Origin: Talpa occidentalis
Taxonomy: Eukaryota; Chordata; Mammalia; Eulipotyphla; Talpidae
Assembly (NCBI RefSeq): GCF_014898055.3
Contig: NW_023601433.1
Coordinates: 15,548,141-15,612,140 of the forward strand
Direction: 5' to 3'
Length of the DNA: 64,000 nt
The notes under the pieces were generated by a model, which saw only the letters and a program-made list of their open reading frames with translations, searched no databases and was not told where the DNA came from. A program made the position numbers and the translations under genes. Numbering within the stretch: position 1 is the stretch's first letter; each line of letters begins with the position of its first letter. This document shows positions 24,263 to 34,620 of this stretch, one piece after another.

Positions 24263-24739
24263 AAAAAACTAAAAAAAGTCAATGTTATTAAAAAAAGTTA
24301 TTAAAAAAATAAAAAAGTTTTTCTAAACTCATATGATGAATTACAGACAAATTAAAAAAAAATATGTGTCGTCCAGTGTCCTTATGAACTATATCACTAG
24401 ATGAAATGGAAAAAAAATTCAATATAATCTCAATATCATCATCCAAAATTTAATATTAGATGGTCTTTTCAAATAACTGAACCTTGTTTTACATACACAA
24501 ATATGTAAATATATTTGTGTGTAAATATAAATGCATATGTATATCTAGGTCTGGATTGATATGAGCTACAGAATGTATGTTCATACTTAATTGTTCATAT
24601 GGCCCTTTTCAAAAATAACAAAGCTCAGGTAGAGGGAAAAAATAGAGTTAGATTCATTACTAAGGTGCATAAGTGTACACTGGAAAAAAAACCACCTTTT
24701 TATGCTTTTACTTTTTATAGGTAATATATACTGTCCTTA

Positions 24740-24862
24740 ACTTTTCTGAAACTCACTTTTCTCACTTAAAAAATTGGGACAACACTGACAGGACTCAGGG
24801 AGGTATGTGCACAGTGTCTAACAAAATGTGAGCATACAGTAGGTGGTAGACCAAATGCTAGT
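24740..24862 (+). mobile_element. MIR remnant (3' part)
   Basis: 'CTGAAACTCACTTTTCTCAC', 'AAAAATTGGGACAACACTGA' and 'CACAGTGTCTAACAAAATG' match the order of the MIR tail region (splice-like pyrimidine block, 'AAATGGG', 'CAGTGCCTGGCA'-like block). An old tRNA-derived SINE, non-coding. Confidence 0.55.
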
Positions 24863-24887
24863 CTTTCCCATATTAATTTAAACATTT

Positions 24888-25145
24888 TTTAAAGATTTAT
24901 TTATTTATACAAAAACTGGGGCACAGTCAGAGGTGCGTGAGGGTGAGAGAATTCACCAGAGACAGTAGGTTGCAGAACAGGCAGAAAGACCGAAGACACT
25001 GCTGAAGAGAGCAGCGGGTGAGACAGGAGAGGTCTGCTGTGCCATGTGGGACCCTCACTGGCTGGCCAGGATTGAACCAGTGCTACAGAGACTGTGGACA
25101 ACTTCACAGCACTGTGCTCAACTGCCTGTGTCACCAGGGAGGCCC
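24888..25145 (-). mobile_element. tRNA-headed SINE, tail type A
   Basis: On the minus strand GGGCCTCCCTGGTGACACA runs to the type-A-like tail ('TGTGCCCCAGTTTTTGTATAAATAA', with some type-B character). It carries the middle block 'GGGTCCCACATGGCACAG' in reverse. The duplication TAATTTAAACATTTTT (from 24874) / TAATTTAAACTTTTT (25146-25159) flanks it. Confidence 0.9.
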
Positions 25146-25384
25146 TAATTTAAACTTTTTAAATGAGGAAGCATGGCACAGAGTAAAAAATGAAGAATGA
25201 AAATGAAAAGTGTGATAAATTATTACTGAATGAGCCACTAATGTTAAGAAACAGAATGCTGCAACACACCAGAAACCTTTGTTACATCATCTCTGAGGTA
25301 TCAGTTTTCCCTTCTCTTCTGCAGTGACCTTTATCCTGAATTCTAATACTTGAATAAATTTCTCTGATTTTGAACTTTATAGAT

Positions 25385-25655
25385 TATAATCATACAGTAC
25401 ATGTTATTTTGTGTCTTGCTTCTTTCACTCAGTAAGAGTAAACAGGGGCTATCCATGTTTTGTGTTGCTACATTTCATTCATTTTCATTGCTGCATAGTA
25501 TTCTCCTCCTGTACACATCACCTACCATTCATTCATCTAATCTCATGTTGAAGGACTTACAGTTGTTTATGGTTTAAGGTTATCATGAGCATGCTGCTAT
25601 AACCCTTCCCAGATACCTGACTGTTCCTGCATGTAAGTACTCTCTGGTTGTGCCT
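25385..25655 (-). mobile_element. Old LINE-1 3' fragment, antisense
   Basis: 'AATCATACAGTACATGTTAT', 'CTTCTTTCACTCAGTAAGAG', 'TTCATTGCTGCATAGTATTC' and 'CATGAGCATGCTGCTATAAC' are the antisense version of an old L1 3' end, as in the fragments at 39.7 and 50.1 kb. It abuts the Tigger element at 25658, so the Tigger copy either landed in it or truncates it. Confidence 0.65.
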
Positions 25656-26051
25656 ATTGGCATAGCATGTTTTATTACTTTATTACATAATGCTTGGCAG
25701 ATACTATGTTTTTAATAAATTGGAAGTTAGTGGCAACCCTGCATCAAGCAAGTTTATCAACACAATTTTCCAACAGCATGTGCTCATTTTAGGCTCTCTG
25801 TCACATTTTCGTAATCCTAGCAATCGTTCAAAGTTTTTCACTTGATATTGATATTGAAAACTTTTTGATATTATAAGTTTCTGGAGAGTCACAGACCAAG
25901 CCTATTTAAGAAGGCAAATTTGATTTATAAATGTTGTGTGTGTTCTTACCGCTACATCAGCCAGCTGTTTTCCCCAGCTTTCTCTTTCTCCTGGGTTCCC
26001 CTATTCCTGAAACACAACAATATTGAAGTTATGTCAATGACTAACCCTACA

Positions 26052-28004
26052 ATGGCCTCTAAGTGTTCAAGTGAAAGGATGAGTCAGACTTTTTTCACTT
26101 TAAATCAAAAGCTAGAAATGATTATGTTTAGCGAGGAAGAGCCTGTCAAAAGCTGAGATAGGTCAAAAGCTAGGGCTCTTACCCTAGTTAGTCATGCTGT
26201 GAATACAAAGGAAAAATTCTTGAAGCAAATTAAAAATGTTTTTTCAGTGAACACACAAGTAAAACAAGGAGAATATTCCAGTGGTCTAAATAGATTTCTG
26301 ACATGAAGAAAGTTCTAGTGGTCTAAATAGAAGGTCACACCAATCATCACATTCCCTTAAGCCAAAGCCTAATCCAGAGAGTCCCTAACTCAATTTTTTT
26401 TAAAGATTTATCTATTTATGCATACAAGAGCTGGGATACAGGCCAGAGACGCGGAGGGTGAGAGGATTCACCAGAGACAGAGTGGGGAACAGAACAGGCA
26501 GATCAACAGAAGTACACTGCTGAGGGGAGCAGCAGGTGAGTCAGGAGAGGCTGCTTCGCCATGTGGGTTGCTCCCTGACCAGCCAGGGATGGAACTTGTT
26601 TTACAGCAGCGGCGTATTGCCTCATAGTACGGTGCTTAACCCCTTGCACCATGAGGGAGCCCCCCCCAACTCTAAATTTAATGAAAATTGAGAGAGATGA
26701 AAAAACTGCAGAAGAAAAGTTTGAAACTAGAAAAGGTTGGTTATTGAGGTTTAAGAAAAGGAGCTGTCTCTGTAACATGAAGGGGCCAGGTGAAACAGTA
26801 TGTGCTGACTGAGAAGCTATAACAGTTGTCCAGAAGGTCCTGATAAGATGATTGGTGGTGACTACATGAAATGACACATTGCCAATGTAGACAAAACAGC
26901 CCTCTATTAGGAGATGCCACCTAGGACCTTGGTAGCTAAAGAGAAGCCATTGCTTCTCTCTAACTCTTTGAAGAACAGGCTCATTCTCTTTTTAGATACT
27001 AATGCAACTGGTGACTTGAAGCCCAGTCAGTGCTCAGTTACCATTCAGAAAAGCCTGGGGCCCTTAAGAATTATGCTATATTTACTATGCTCTGTAAACG
27101 GAACCACAAAGCCCAGTGACAGCTTATCTGTTTACAACATGTTTAGTGAATAGTCTAATCCCACTATTGAGAAAGGCTGGACAAAAAAAAAGTCCTTACA
27201 AAAGATTACTCTCATTCACAAGGCACCCGGTCACCTAAGAACACTGAGGATATAGTTAAGGAGATTTAAGTTATTTTCATTCCTGCTGACCCAAAATCTA
27301 TTCTGCAGCACACAGATCAAGGAGCAATTTTGACTTCTAAGTGTTTTTTAAGGAATACATTTTGTAAAGCTATAGCTTCCCTTGAGCATGATGGTGGCTC
27401 ATGGATCTAAGCGAAGTCAGTTGAATGCCCCCTGGGAAGGATTTGCCATTCTAGATGACATTAGGACATTTGGGCTCCATGGGAGAACATTTCAGCATTA
27501 ACAGGACTTTGGAAGAAGTTGATTCCTCCCACCTACATGGGTGACTTAGTGGAGGGAGTCACTGCAGATGTCGTAGGAATAATAAATGAACTAGATTTAG
27601 AAGTGGCGGCTGAAGATGACACACAAATTATACAATGACATGATAAAACATGAGTGGATGGGGGGGTGCTTCTTACTGATGAGCAACGAAAGTCGTTTCT
27701 TCCTATGGTATCTCCAGAGAGTGAAGATGCTGTGAATGTTGTTGAAACAGAGGTGTTGGAATATTACATAAACTTATTTGATAAAGCAGCGACAGGGCTT
27801 GAGAGGCATGACTCTGCTTTTGAAAGAAGTTATACTGTGGGTAAAATGCTACCAAACAGCATCACAGGCTATAGAGAATTTTTTCCTGAATTTAATTTAA
27901 TTGTTGTCTTACACCAAACTTCAGCAACTACCACGCCAACCAGTCAGCAGCCACCAACATCAAGACAAGACCTTCCACCAGCAAAAGAAATAAAATGTTT
28001 TTAA
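26052..28004 (+). pseudogene. Decayed Tigger transposase (CENP-B/pogo family)
   Basis: The frame opens at MASKCSSERMSQ (26052) and leads into the helix-turn-helix start of the CENP-B-like DNA-binding region ('LNQKLEMIMFSEE'). It is then lost to stops, a SINE insertion and frameshifts. Internal pieces survive in other frames: around 26914-27060 ('PPRTLVAKEK', 'NATGDLKPSQ') and 27654-28004 ('ITGYREFFPEF', 'TPTSQQPPTSRQDLPPAKE', the usual C-terminus). The DDE catalytic region is not continuous. This is a fossil, with no sign of domestication such as a preserved reading frame. Confidence 0.85.
26394..26665 (-). mobile_element. tRNA-headed SINE, tail type B, inside Tigger
   Basis: On the minus strand GGGCTCCCTCATGGTGCA runs to the type-B tail 'CTGTATCCCAGCTCTTGTATGCATAAATAGATAA'. 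A short duplication AACTCA / AACTCT flanks it. It splits the Tigger transposase, so it is younger than that element. Confidence 0.9.
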
Positions 28005-28349
28005 TTAAAACATGAGTGCTGTGTTTTTTAGACTTAAAGCTATTGCATGCTTAGTAGATTACAGTATAAACATAACTGTTATTTGCACTGGGAAACCATA
28101 TATCCACATGACTGACTCCATTGTGATGTCCACTCTATTGCTTGTGGTCTGGAAGCAAACACATTCTCGCCAAGGTATGCCTGCCTATGTAGGCCTAGCA
28201 CTGTTGGTCAACTAGCTACACCTCATCAACCATGGCAGATAATAAATGAAACTGTTTTCCCAAGTAGTTAATAAGATACCCTCTCCCAGCAGCTTACAAG
28301 AATTCATTGTTCTACTTCCTAACCAACACTTGCTACTGTAGATCTTTTA

Positions 28350-29594
28350 TTTTTTTTTTTTTTTTATAAATTTTATTGTTATATTCCCCATACAATTGCC
28401 GCCCCCCATTCTGACCCCAATCCCTCCCCTCCCGCCCCCGCCCCCCTAAAAGTGTCTCTGGTTCATAGTTTTTTGTTGATTTTGATTTTCACTTTCTTAT
28501 AGTTTTTCATTTTCCTGGTCCCTTATTTAAGTTTTCTAGATTCCTGCTATGAGTGAGACCATCCGGTATTTTTCTTTTTCTTTTTGGCTTATTTCGCTGA
28601 GCATGATCCCTTCCAGCGCCATCCATGTTGCAGCAAATTGCATGTGTTTATCTTTTTTGAATGCTGAGTAATATTCCATGGTATATATGTACCACATCTT
28701 CTTGATCCAGTCATCTATTTTTGGGCATTTGGGTTGTTTCCAAAGCTTAGCTATTGTAAACAGTGCTGCTATAAACATAGGGGTGCAGGTGTTCTTTGGA
28801 ATTGATGTTTCTGTGTCCTTTGGGTAAATACCTAGGAGTGGAATTGCTGGGTCATATGGAAGCTCTATGTTTAGTAGGTCCAGAAATCTCCACACAGCTT
28901 TCCACAGTGGTTGGACCAGTTTGCACTCCCACCAACAGTGCAGAAGAGTTCCTTTTTCTCCACACCCTCGCCAACATTTGTTGTTGCTAGTTTTTTTAAT
29001 ATGTGCCATTCTCACTGGTGTAAGATGGTATCTCATGGTAGTTTTGATTTGCATTTCCCTGATGACAAGTGATGTTGAACATTTTTTCATATGCCTGTTG
29101 GCCATTTGCATTTCCTCTTCAGAGAAGTTTCTTTTAAGCTCTTCTGCCCATTTTTTGACTGGATTATTTTCTTTGTTGTTGTTGAGTCTCATCAGCTCTT
29201 TGCAGATTTTTGTGATCAGTCCTTTATCATTAGTGTTGGGTGCAAAAATGTTCTCCCAGTTGGTGGGGTTTCTCTTTGTTTTTGTTATTGTCTCTTTTGC
29301 TGTGCAAAAGCTCTTTAATTTGATATAGTCCCAGCTGTTTATCTTTGCCTTCACTATCACTGCTTTGGGTGATGTGTCTGTAAAGATGTCTTTGATGTGC
29401 AAATCACGTAGTGTTTCGCCTATATTTCCTTCTATATATTTTATGGTTTCAGGTCTTATGTCTAGTTCTTTAATCCATTTTGAGTTGATTTTTGTGTATG
29501 GTGTGAGGTGGTGGTCAAGCTTCATTCTTTTGCATGTAGCGACCCAGTTTTCCCAGCACCATTTATTGAACAAACTTTCTTTGCTCCAATGCAT
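28350..29594 (-). mobile_element. Young LINE-1, 5'-truncated, with near-intact ORF2 C-terminus
   Basis: Bounded by an 11-base duplication TAGATCTTTTA (28339-28349 and 29595-29605). It has a poly-A tail (T run at 28350), a pyrimidine-rich 3' UTR on the plus strand, and the last roughly 350 codons of ORF2 in one frame. The target duplication and open frame mark it as one of the younger insertions here. Confidence 0.93.
28536..29594 (-). pseudogene. LINE-1 ORF2p C-terminal fragment
   Basis: The open frame extends upstream to 29696 in flanking DNA, but L1-derived sequence starts near '[17 protein letters not shown]'. It includes '[21 protein letters not shown]' and the Cys-rich segment '[18 protein letters not shown]' (C-x3-C-x7-H-x4-C spacing), then '[20 protein letters not shown]', and ends '...RMVSLIAGI'. 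The endonuclease and reverse transcriptase domains are absent, lost by 5' truncation. The full protein is about 1,270 residues, so under a third remains. No promoter is present; expression as protein is unlikely. Confidence 0.88.
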
Positions 29595-29705
29595 AGATCT
29601 TTTAAACTTGAGTCTTGCTGCTAGGTTTGTGCTGTTCTCACATGGTGGTTTCAATTTGCATTTCCTGAAAACTAAGGAAGGAGAGCATCCTTTCACATGT
29701 TGATC

Positions 29706-30074
29706 AATATGATCTGAGTGTTTTTGTCCCCCTAAAATGTATATATTGGAACCCTAATCCCCATTGTGATGGTATTTGAATTTGGGAGGTAACTTTGGGA
29801 GATGATTAAGTTTAAATGAGATCCTGATAGGGAGACTCATCCCAGCATGAGTGTCCTTATAAGAAAAGGAAGAAATCAGAGCTTGCTCTCTCTGTCATGT
29901 GAGGACACAGTGAGAAGGCGGTTGTCTGCAAGCCAGGAAGAGAGCTGTCACCAGAAACGAAATTGACTAGCACCTGGATCTTGGACTTTGCAGCCTCTGG
30001 AACTGTGAGAAGTAAATGTCTATTTTTGACACCACCCAGTCTATGGTATTTTGGTACACAAACTAACACACTTG
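29706..30074 (+). mobile_element. MLT1-type (ERVL-MaLR) solo LTR, plus strand
   Basis: Block order is 'TTGTCCCCCTAAAATG', 'AACCCTAATCCCCATTGTGA', 'CATGTGAGGACACAGTGAGA', 'GATCTTGGACTTTGCAGCCT', 'AACTGTGAGAAGTAAATG' and 'ACCACCCAGTCTATGGTATT'. This is the standard layout of MaLR LTRs. It is an old endogenous retrovirus-like LTR with no internal region and no coding capacity. It sits inside the ancient antisense L1. Confidence 0.85.
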
Positions 30075-30141
30075 GATATCCTCTTGCAATGTGCTTGTTG
30101 GAGAATTTTTTGTTCATTTTCTTATTCAGCTGTGTTTTCTT

Positions 30142-30412
30142 TTTTTTTTTTTAAGATTTATTTATTTATGCATACAAGAACTGGGGTACAGGCCAGAGGT
30201 GTTGGGGGGGGGTGAGAGGATTCACCAGAGACAGAGTGGGGAACAGAGCAGGCAGATTGACTGAAATACACTGCTGAGGGGGGCAGTGGGCGAATCAGGA
30301 GAGGTCTGCTGCACCATATGGGCAGCTCCCTGGCCGGGGATCGAACTCATGATGAAGTGGCTGCAGATAGCTTCATAGGTTGTGTCCCAACCCCTTGCAC
30401 CACCAGGGAGGT
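30142..30412 (-). mobile_element. tRNA-headed SINE, tail type B
   Basis: Minus-strand head 'CTCCCTGGTGGTGCA' to a type-B tail, with a G-rich expansion (eight G on the plus strand) in the middle of the tail region. The duplication CAGCTGTGTTTTCTT (30127-30141) / CACAGTTGTGTTTTCTTA (30413-30430) flanks it. It splits the old L1. Confidence 0.93.
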
Positions 30413-30756
30413 CACAGTTGTGTTTTCTTAAGGATTTATGAATTATCCTTTATGTGTATTGGTTACAAGCCTTTGTCTGTTTGCTTATATGTTTTGTTGA
30501 TATATGATCTCATTCTGTGACTTGTCTTTTAACTCTCTTAAAGACACCTATGTTGAACTGAAGTTCATATTTTAATGAAGTCCAACTTATCACTGTTTGC
30601 CTTTGTGGTTAGTGCTTTTTGTGATTCAAAACAACATTTAATACCCCATTGTCATAAAGATGTGATTCATGGTATCTTTTAGAAGCGTTATTGTTTAGGT
30701 TTCATATATATGGTCCACCTGGCACTGATTTCTGTGAATGATATGAATTAAGGTCT

Positions 30757-31095
30757 AATGAGTCTACTTAAGATGGTCATAACAAAATACTACAGATGGG
30801 GAGAAGTTTAAGGTCAAGGTATGCACAGGGTTTGTTTCTTCTGAGGTCTCTCTCCTCGGCTTGCACATGGTTATCTTCTCCTATGATCTTCACGTGGTCC
30901 TGCTTAGTATATGTCTTATAAGGGTGCCAGTCAAACTGGATTAAAGCCACCCCCACCCTACTGATAATTTTAAACTCAATTACCTCTTTAAAGACTCTAT
31001 TTCCAAAGGCAGTCATATGCTGAGATATTGGGGTGAGGGTTGGTTAGGATCCAATATAGGATTTTGTGGGGGGACTCAATTTACCCCATAACTTA
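30757..31095 (-). mobile_element. MLT1-type (ERVL-MaLR) solo LTR, minus strand
   Basis: The plus strand reads as the reverse of the same LTR class: 'ATAACAAAATACTACAGA', 'GGTCAAGGTATGCACAGGGT', 'TTATAAGGGTGCCAGTCAAA', 'CTCAATTACCTCTTTAAAGA' and 'CAATTTACCCCATAAC'. It is opposite in orientation to the LTR at 29706. It is old and non-coding. Confidence 0.8.
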
Positions 31096-31313
31096 GAATG
31101 AAATCTTTGTCATATGGATGTCCCATTGATCTTATATCTTCATTGAGAAATGTTTTTCTTTATTACTTTGGCATCAAATTTGTCAGAAATTTCATATTAT
31201 ATACCTCATAATAAGCATTATATATACATAATAGTATTATATAATCAGAAATTAAGTATTATATACACGTGAATGTTTCCCCATTACCTTTTCTGTTAGT
31301 TTCTTCCTAATTC

Positions 31314-31537
31314 TTTTTTTTTTTAAGATTTATTTATTTATTTATACAAGCACTGGGTACAGTCAGAAGCACGAAGGGTGAGAGAATTCACCAGAGCCAG
31401 AGCAGGCAGCAGAACAGGCAGACTGATGAAGTACATTGTTGAGGGGAGCAGCGGGCGGCAGGAGAGGTCTGCGGGCCATGTGGGACCCTCACCCGGCCGC
31501 TGGGAATCCAACCGGTGCTGCAGAGGCTGTGGGCAAT
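31314..31537 (-). mobile_element. tRNA-headed SINE, tail type A, 5'-truncated
   Basis: It has the type-A tail (reverse of 'TGTACCCAGTGCTTGTATAAATAAAT'), body and middle block, but stops at 'GCTGTGGGCAATAC'. The B box region is present in worn form and the first ~40 bases of the tRNA-like head are missing. With no A box it could not act as a Pol III source copy. Confidence 0.88.
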
Positions 31538-34355
31538 ACTGTTTTAAGTACTGTAAGTTTATTATATCTTGATAATCATAGAACAAAGTCTTTTAACTTT
31601 ACTTCTTCACAATGTCTTGGCTAATCTTGACTGTTAATTTTCACATGAATTTGTTAGATCCCCTTGCATCAGAAAACTTCATGGTATTTGATTAGAATGG
31701 AATTGACTTTCTATATCAATTCACAATTATTCTCAATTTGAGAATAATTTACTTTACACTATTCAGTCTTCCAATACAGTTGCTTGGCATAAGTGTCTAT
31801 TATTTGTCTAACTTATTTGAACAATATTTCATAGTTACTGTGTAGAGGACTTATAAGAGGACTTATAATCCTTCATTATATTTATTCTAGGTCTTAGAAT
31901 TTTTATTTTGCAAATTTATAATCTTACAAAATACTATTTTTCGTATTTGTTGGTGAATATAGATGTAATTTTGTTTTCTTTTCTTCTGAACTTATTTTAG
32001 CAAATTTATTGCACGCACTTATTAATCAACAACTTATATTTACATTTCTTTGGATTTTCTACAAATATAATCAGTCTGCATATGAAATGACTGTTATATA
32101 TCTTCTTTACTAATCCTTTTAATTTTTATTTCTTGTTCTTTACTTGAATTGGTAGCAATACCCACATATGAATGAAGTGGGGAGAATGCCATCTCTTGTC
32201 TCATGCCAATCTCAAATGAAATGAAATTGAGCAATGTTCTTCATCAGATTAAGGGAGTTCTCTTCTATTCCTGGTTGGCATAGAAACTTGATAATATTTT
32301 TTTGTGTTAGATTTTTTTCATTTTCTGTATCTATTGAAATAACTATAAAATTTTTCTGTGTTTCTGTTAATGTGATAATTCAGAATGGTCAATTTGCAAA
32401 TCATTCACTTTTTTTAAACCAATCTCTCAGTCTTGGAATAAATAAATTTGGTTGAGGGCAATTATCCTTTTTATATGGTGCCAGATTTTTTTGCTATTCT
32501 TTTATTTATAATTTTTACAGCTACATTTATGAGAAAGTTGGGCCTGTAATTTTCCTTTCTACTCATTTTTGTTTCTTGTCAGATTTTGGAATCTAAGTTA
32601 TGTTCGCTTCATGTAAAACAGGTTGCAGAACATTTAATCTATTTTTTTTCTAGTTCATGAAAGAATTAAGCAAGATTGGTGGTTCTTATTCCTTAAATTT
32701 GTGACAGAATTAACTGGTAAAACCAGCTGGGTTTGGAGTTTTCTTTGTGGGAAGATTTATAATTACAGTTTCAATTTTTCTAATAATTATAGGATTCTAC
32801 ATTTTCTATTGCTGGTTGTATTTTTTTATTGTTTGTCCATTTCATATAAATTTTCAAATATATTGGTATTAGTGTTATTATCTTTTCCTCCTATGATATT
32901 TGTAATATCCATGTGTTGTTCTAGTTTTTAAAATCAGTGATTTTTGTGCTGATCTTTTTCTCCCTCCTGCTACATGTTTATCTTGCTCCATTTCACCTGG
33001 TATTCATTAATTTCTTAATCTTTCCAAGAAATCTTATGTTGTTTTATCTTCTCAATTCTATACTTGTGCTTTAATTCATTGATTTCTGCACATATCTTTA
33101 TTCTTTCCATCATCCTTTCTTTTGGGTTAAATTGGCTTTTTAAAATTCTTGAGATGGGCTCATTAATTCTCAGCCTTTCTACTTTTCTACAAAATTTCCT
33201 CTGTATCTTACATTATTTGACATATAATTCTATCCTTAAAAATTCATTTCAAATCATTTTCTAGATTCCCTGGGCTTTTTTTCTTCTGTGAAATATATAT
33301 TTTTAGAAGGATATTTTAAACTCCCATATGTGAATTTTATAGTTACTCATGTCATTGATTTTTAGCTCAATTACATTGTGGTCAGAAAACTTATTCTGTG
33401 ATTCAACTTTATGAAATTAGCAGAGTTCTGCTTAATGTACAGTGTAAAGTCAAATTTTATTAAGTATTCTATGACTGCATGTAAATCCCATGGTTATTAA
33501 ATCATTTTTACTAATACTGTTATTCAAATCTTTTATAGCCTTGTTGCTGTTGTTTGGTATAATGATGTCTTACTTTACTGAGCAGCATTTCAGAATCCCC
33601 CAATATTGAGGATTTGATTTTTTTCCAATTATGTTAATATTTTTTTTATTCATTTAAAAATTATAAGGTATCCTTACATGTAGAATTGATATATCTTTCT
33701 GATACAAAATTGGTCCTCAGATGCTATGTGTTTAGTTTTAATCTTTCTGTATTTTGACATTTTAGGTAAGGTCTCTTGCAATTAGCACACAGATTTTTAT
33801 TTTCCTTCATCTGGAAAATAACAAACAGACTTTTGTTTGTTAGAACCATTTCGTCACTTTAAAAATACATGCACAACTTAAATCTGCCGTTTTATTACCA
33901 GTTTGTTATCTATGCCTATTATAAATTCATTTTTTTTGCCTTCCTTTAGAGTATTTTTTATCATTCCATTTGTTTATTTTCTCAGAAACTTAGGTTGTTT
34001 TATCCTTCTTTTTGGTATAAGTCTAGAATTTATTTGACAGAAATATTTGACTATCACTAATGTTAATCAATAGTTTTCTCTCTCCTTATGCAATATGAAA
34101 ACATCAAGCCCCTTTGATACCATTCATCCTGAGCAGGATCCAGATGTACTATCATGTGTGCATATGAAAGACTTGGCACCACTGGAGATGTTGCTCTTAT
34201 ATGCAAGTAACAGACCTGTAGTACTACCAGCACCTGGTATGGGACATGATTCTAAAGGCAAACTTTTATAAATTGCTTAGGATTAAAAATCCATTGATAT
34301 AGAGGGATTCTTTAAAATGGCACATCTTTATATTAAAAAAAAAACAAACAGAAAT

Positions 34356-34604
34356 GGGCCTCTTTGGTGGCACAGGGGGTTAAGCACATCACTGTGAAGC
34401 TATCTGTAGCCTCTGCAGCATGAGTTCAATCCTGGTCCAGCCAGGGAGCTACCCACAGGGTATAGCAGACCTCTCCTGTCTTGTCCACTGCTCCCCTCAA
34501 CATTGTATTTCAGTACATCCACCTGTTCTGCTCCCCACTCTGTCTCTGGTGAATCCTCTCATCCCCTCCCCCCACTTCTTGTATTCACAAATCTTAAAAA
34601 AAAA
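34356..34604 (+). mobile_element. tRNA-headed SINE, tail type B
   Basis: Starts GGGCCTCTTTGGTGGC and has a degraded B box 'GTTCAATCCT', the 'CCAGCCAGGGAGCTACCC' block and the 'GTGTTTCAG'-type body. The tail is shortened ('CTTCTTGTATTCACAAATC') and followed by poly-A. The duplication AAACAAACAGAAAT (34342-34355) / AAACAAACCAGAAATA (34605-34620) flanks it. Confidence 0.9.
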
Positions 34605-34620
34605 AAACAAACCAGAAATA

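Larger units (their letters stand above)
25658..28183 (+). mobile_element. Tigger1-like (pogo-family) DNA transposon, near full length
   Basis: The left end keeps 'GGCATAGCATGTTTTATTAC', a worn form of the Tigger terminal repeat, and the right end keeps its counterpart CAAGGTATGCCTG at 28171-28183. Between them lie the 'GTGGCAACCCTGCATCAAGC' block, a broken transposase frame, and the 3' untranslated 'AACATAACTGTTATTTGCAC' block. Removing the SINE at 26394-26665 leaves about 2.25 kb, close to the usual Tigger1 length. Pogo-family elements cut and paste at TA sites. This copy is dead: many stops and frameshifts, and both terminal repeats are mutated. Confidence 0.9.
28217..34060 (-). mobile_element. 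Ancient LINE-1 ORF2, antisense, split by five younger insertions
   Basis: Pieces of one antisense old L1 are seen at 28217-28349, 29606-29705, about 30075-30141, 30413-30755, 31095-31313 and 31540 to about 34060. Read in order they move upstream through ORF2: the 'CCAACACTTGCTACTGT' and 'AATTTGCATTTCC' blocks, then 'AATCTCTCAGTCTTGGAATAAA', 'GGCCTGTAATTTTCC' and 'CTCAATTACATTGTGGTCAG'. With the insertions removed it is roughly 3.5 kb. No frame is intact. It was interrupted by a young L1, two MaLR LTRs and two SINEs, which gives a relative age order. Confidence 0.75.

Noticed and set aside
28867..29328. A 153-codon plus-strand frame
   Set aside because: It is the antisense of the L1 ORF2 fragment; similar antisense frames occur over the other L1 copies.
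28536..29696. A 386-codon open frame as a host gene
   Set aside because: It is LINE-1 ORF2 C-terminus inside a target-duplicated, 5'-truncated insertion; only the first few dozen codons are flank.
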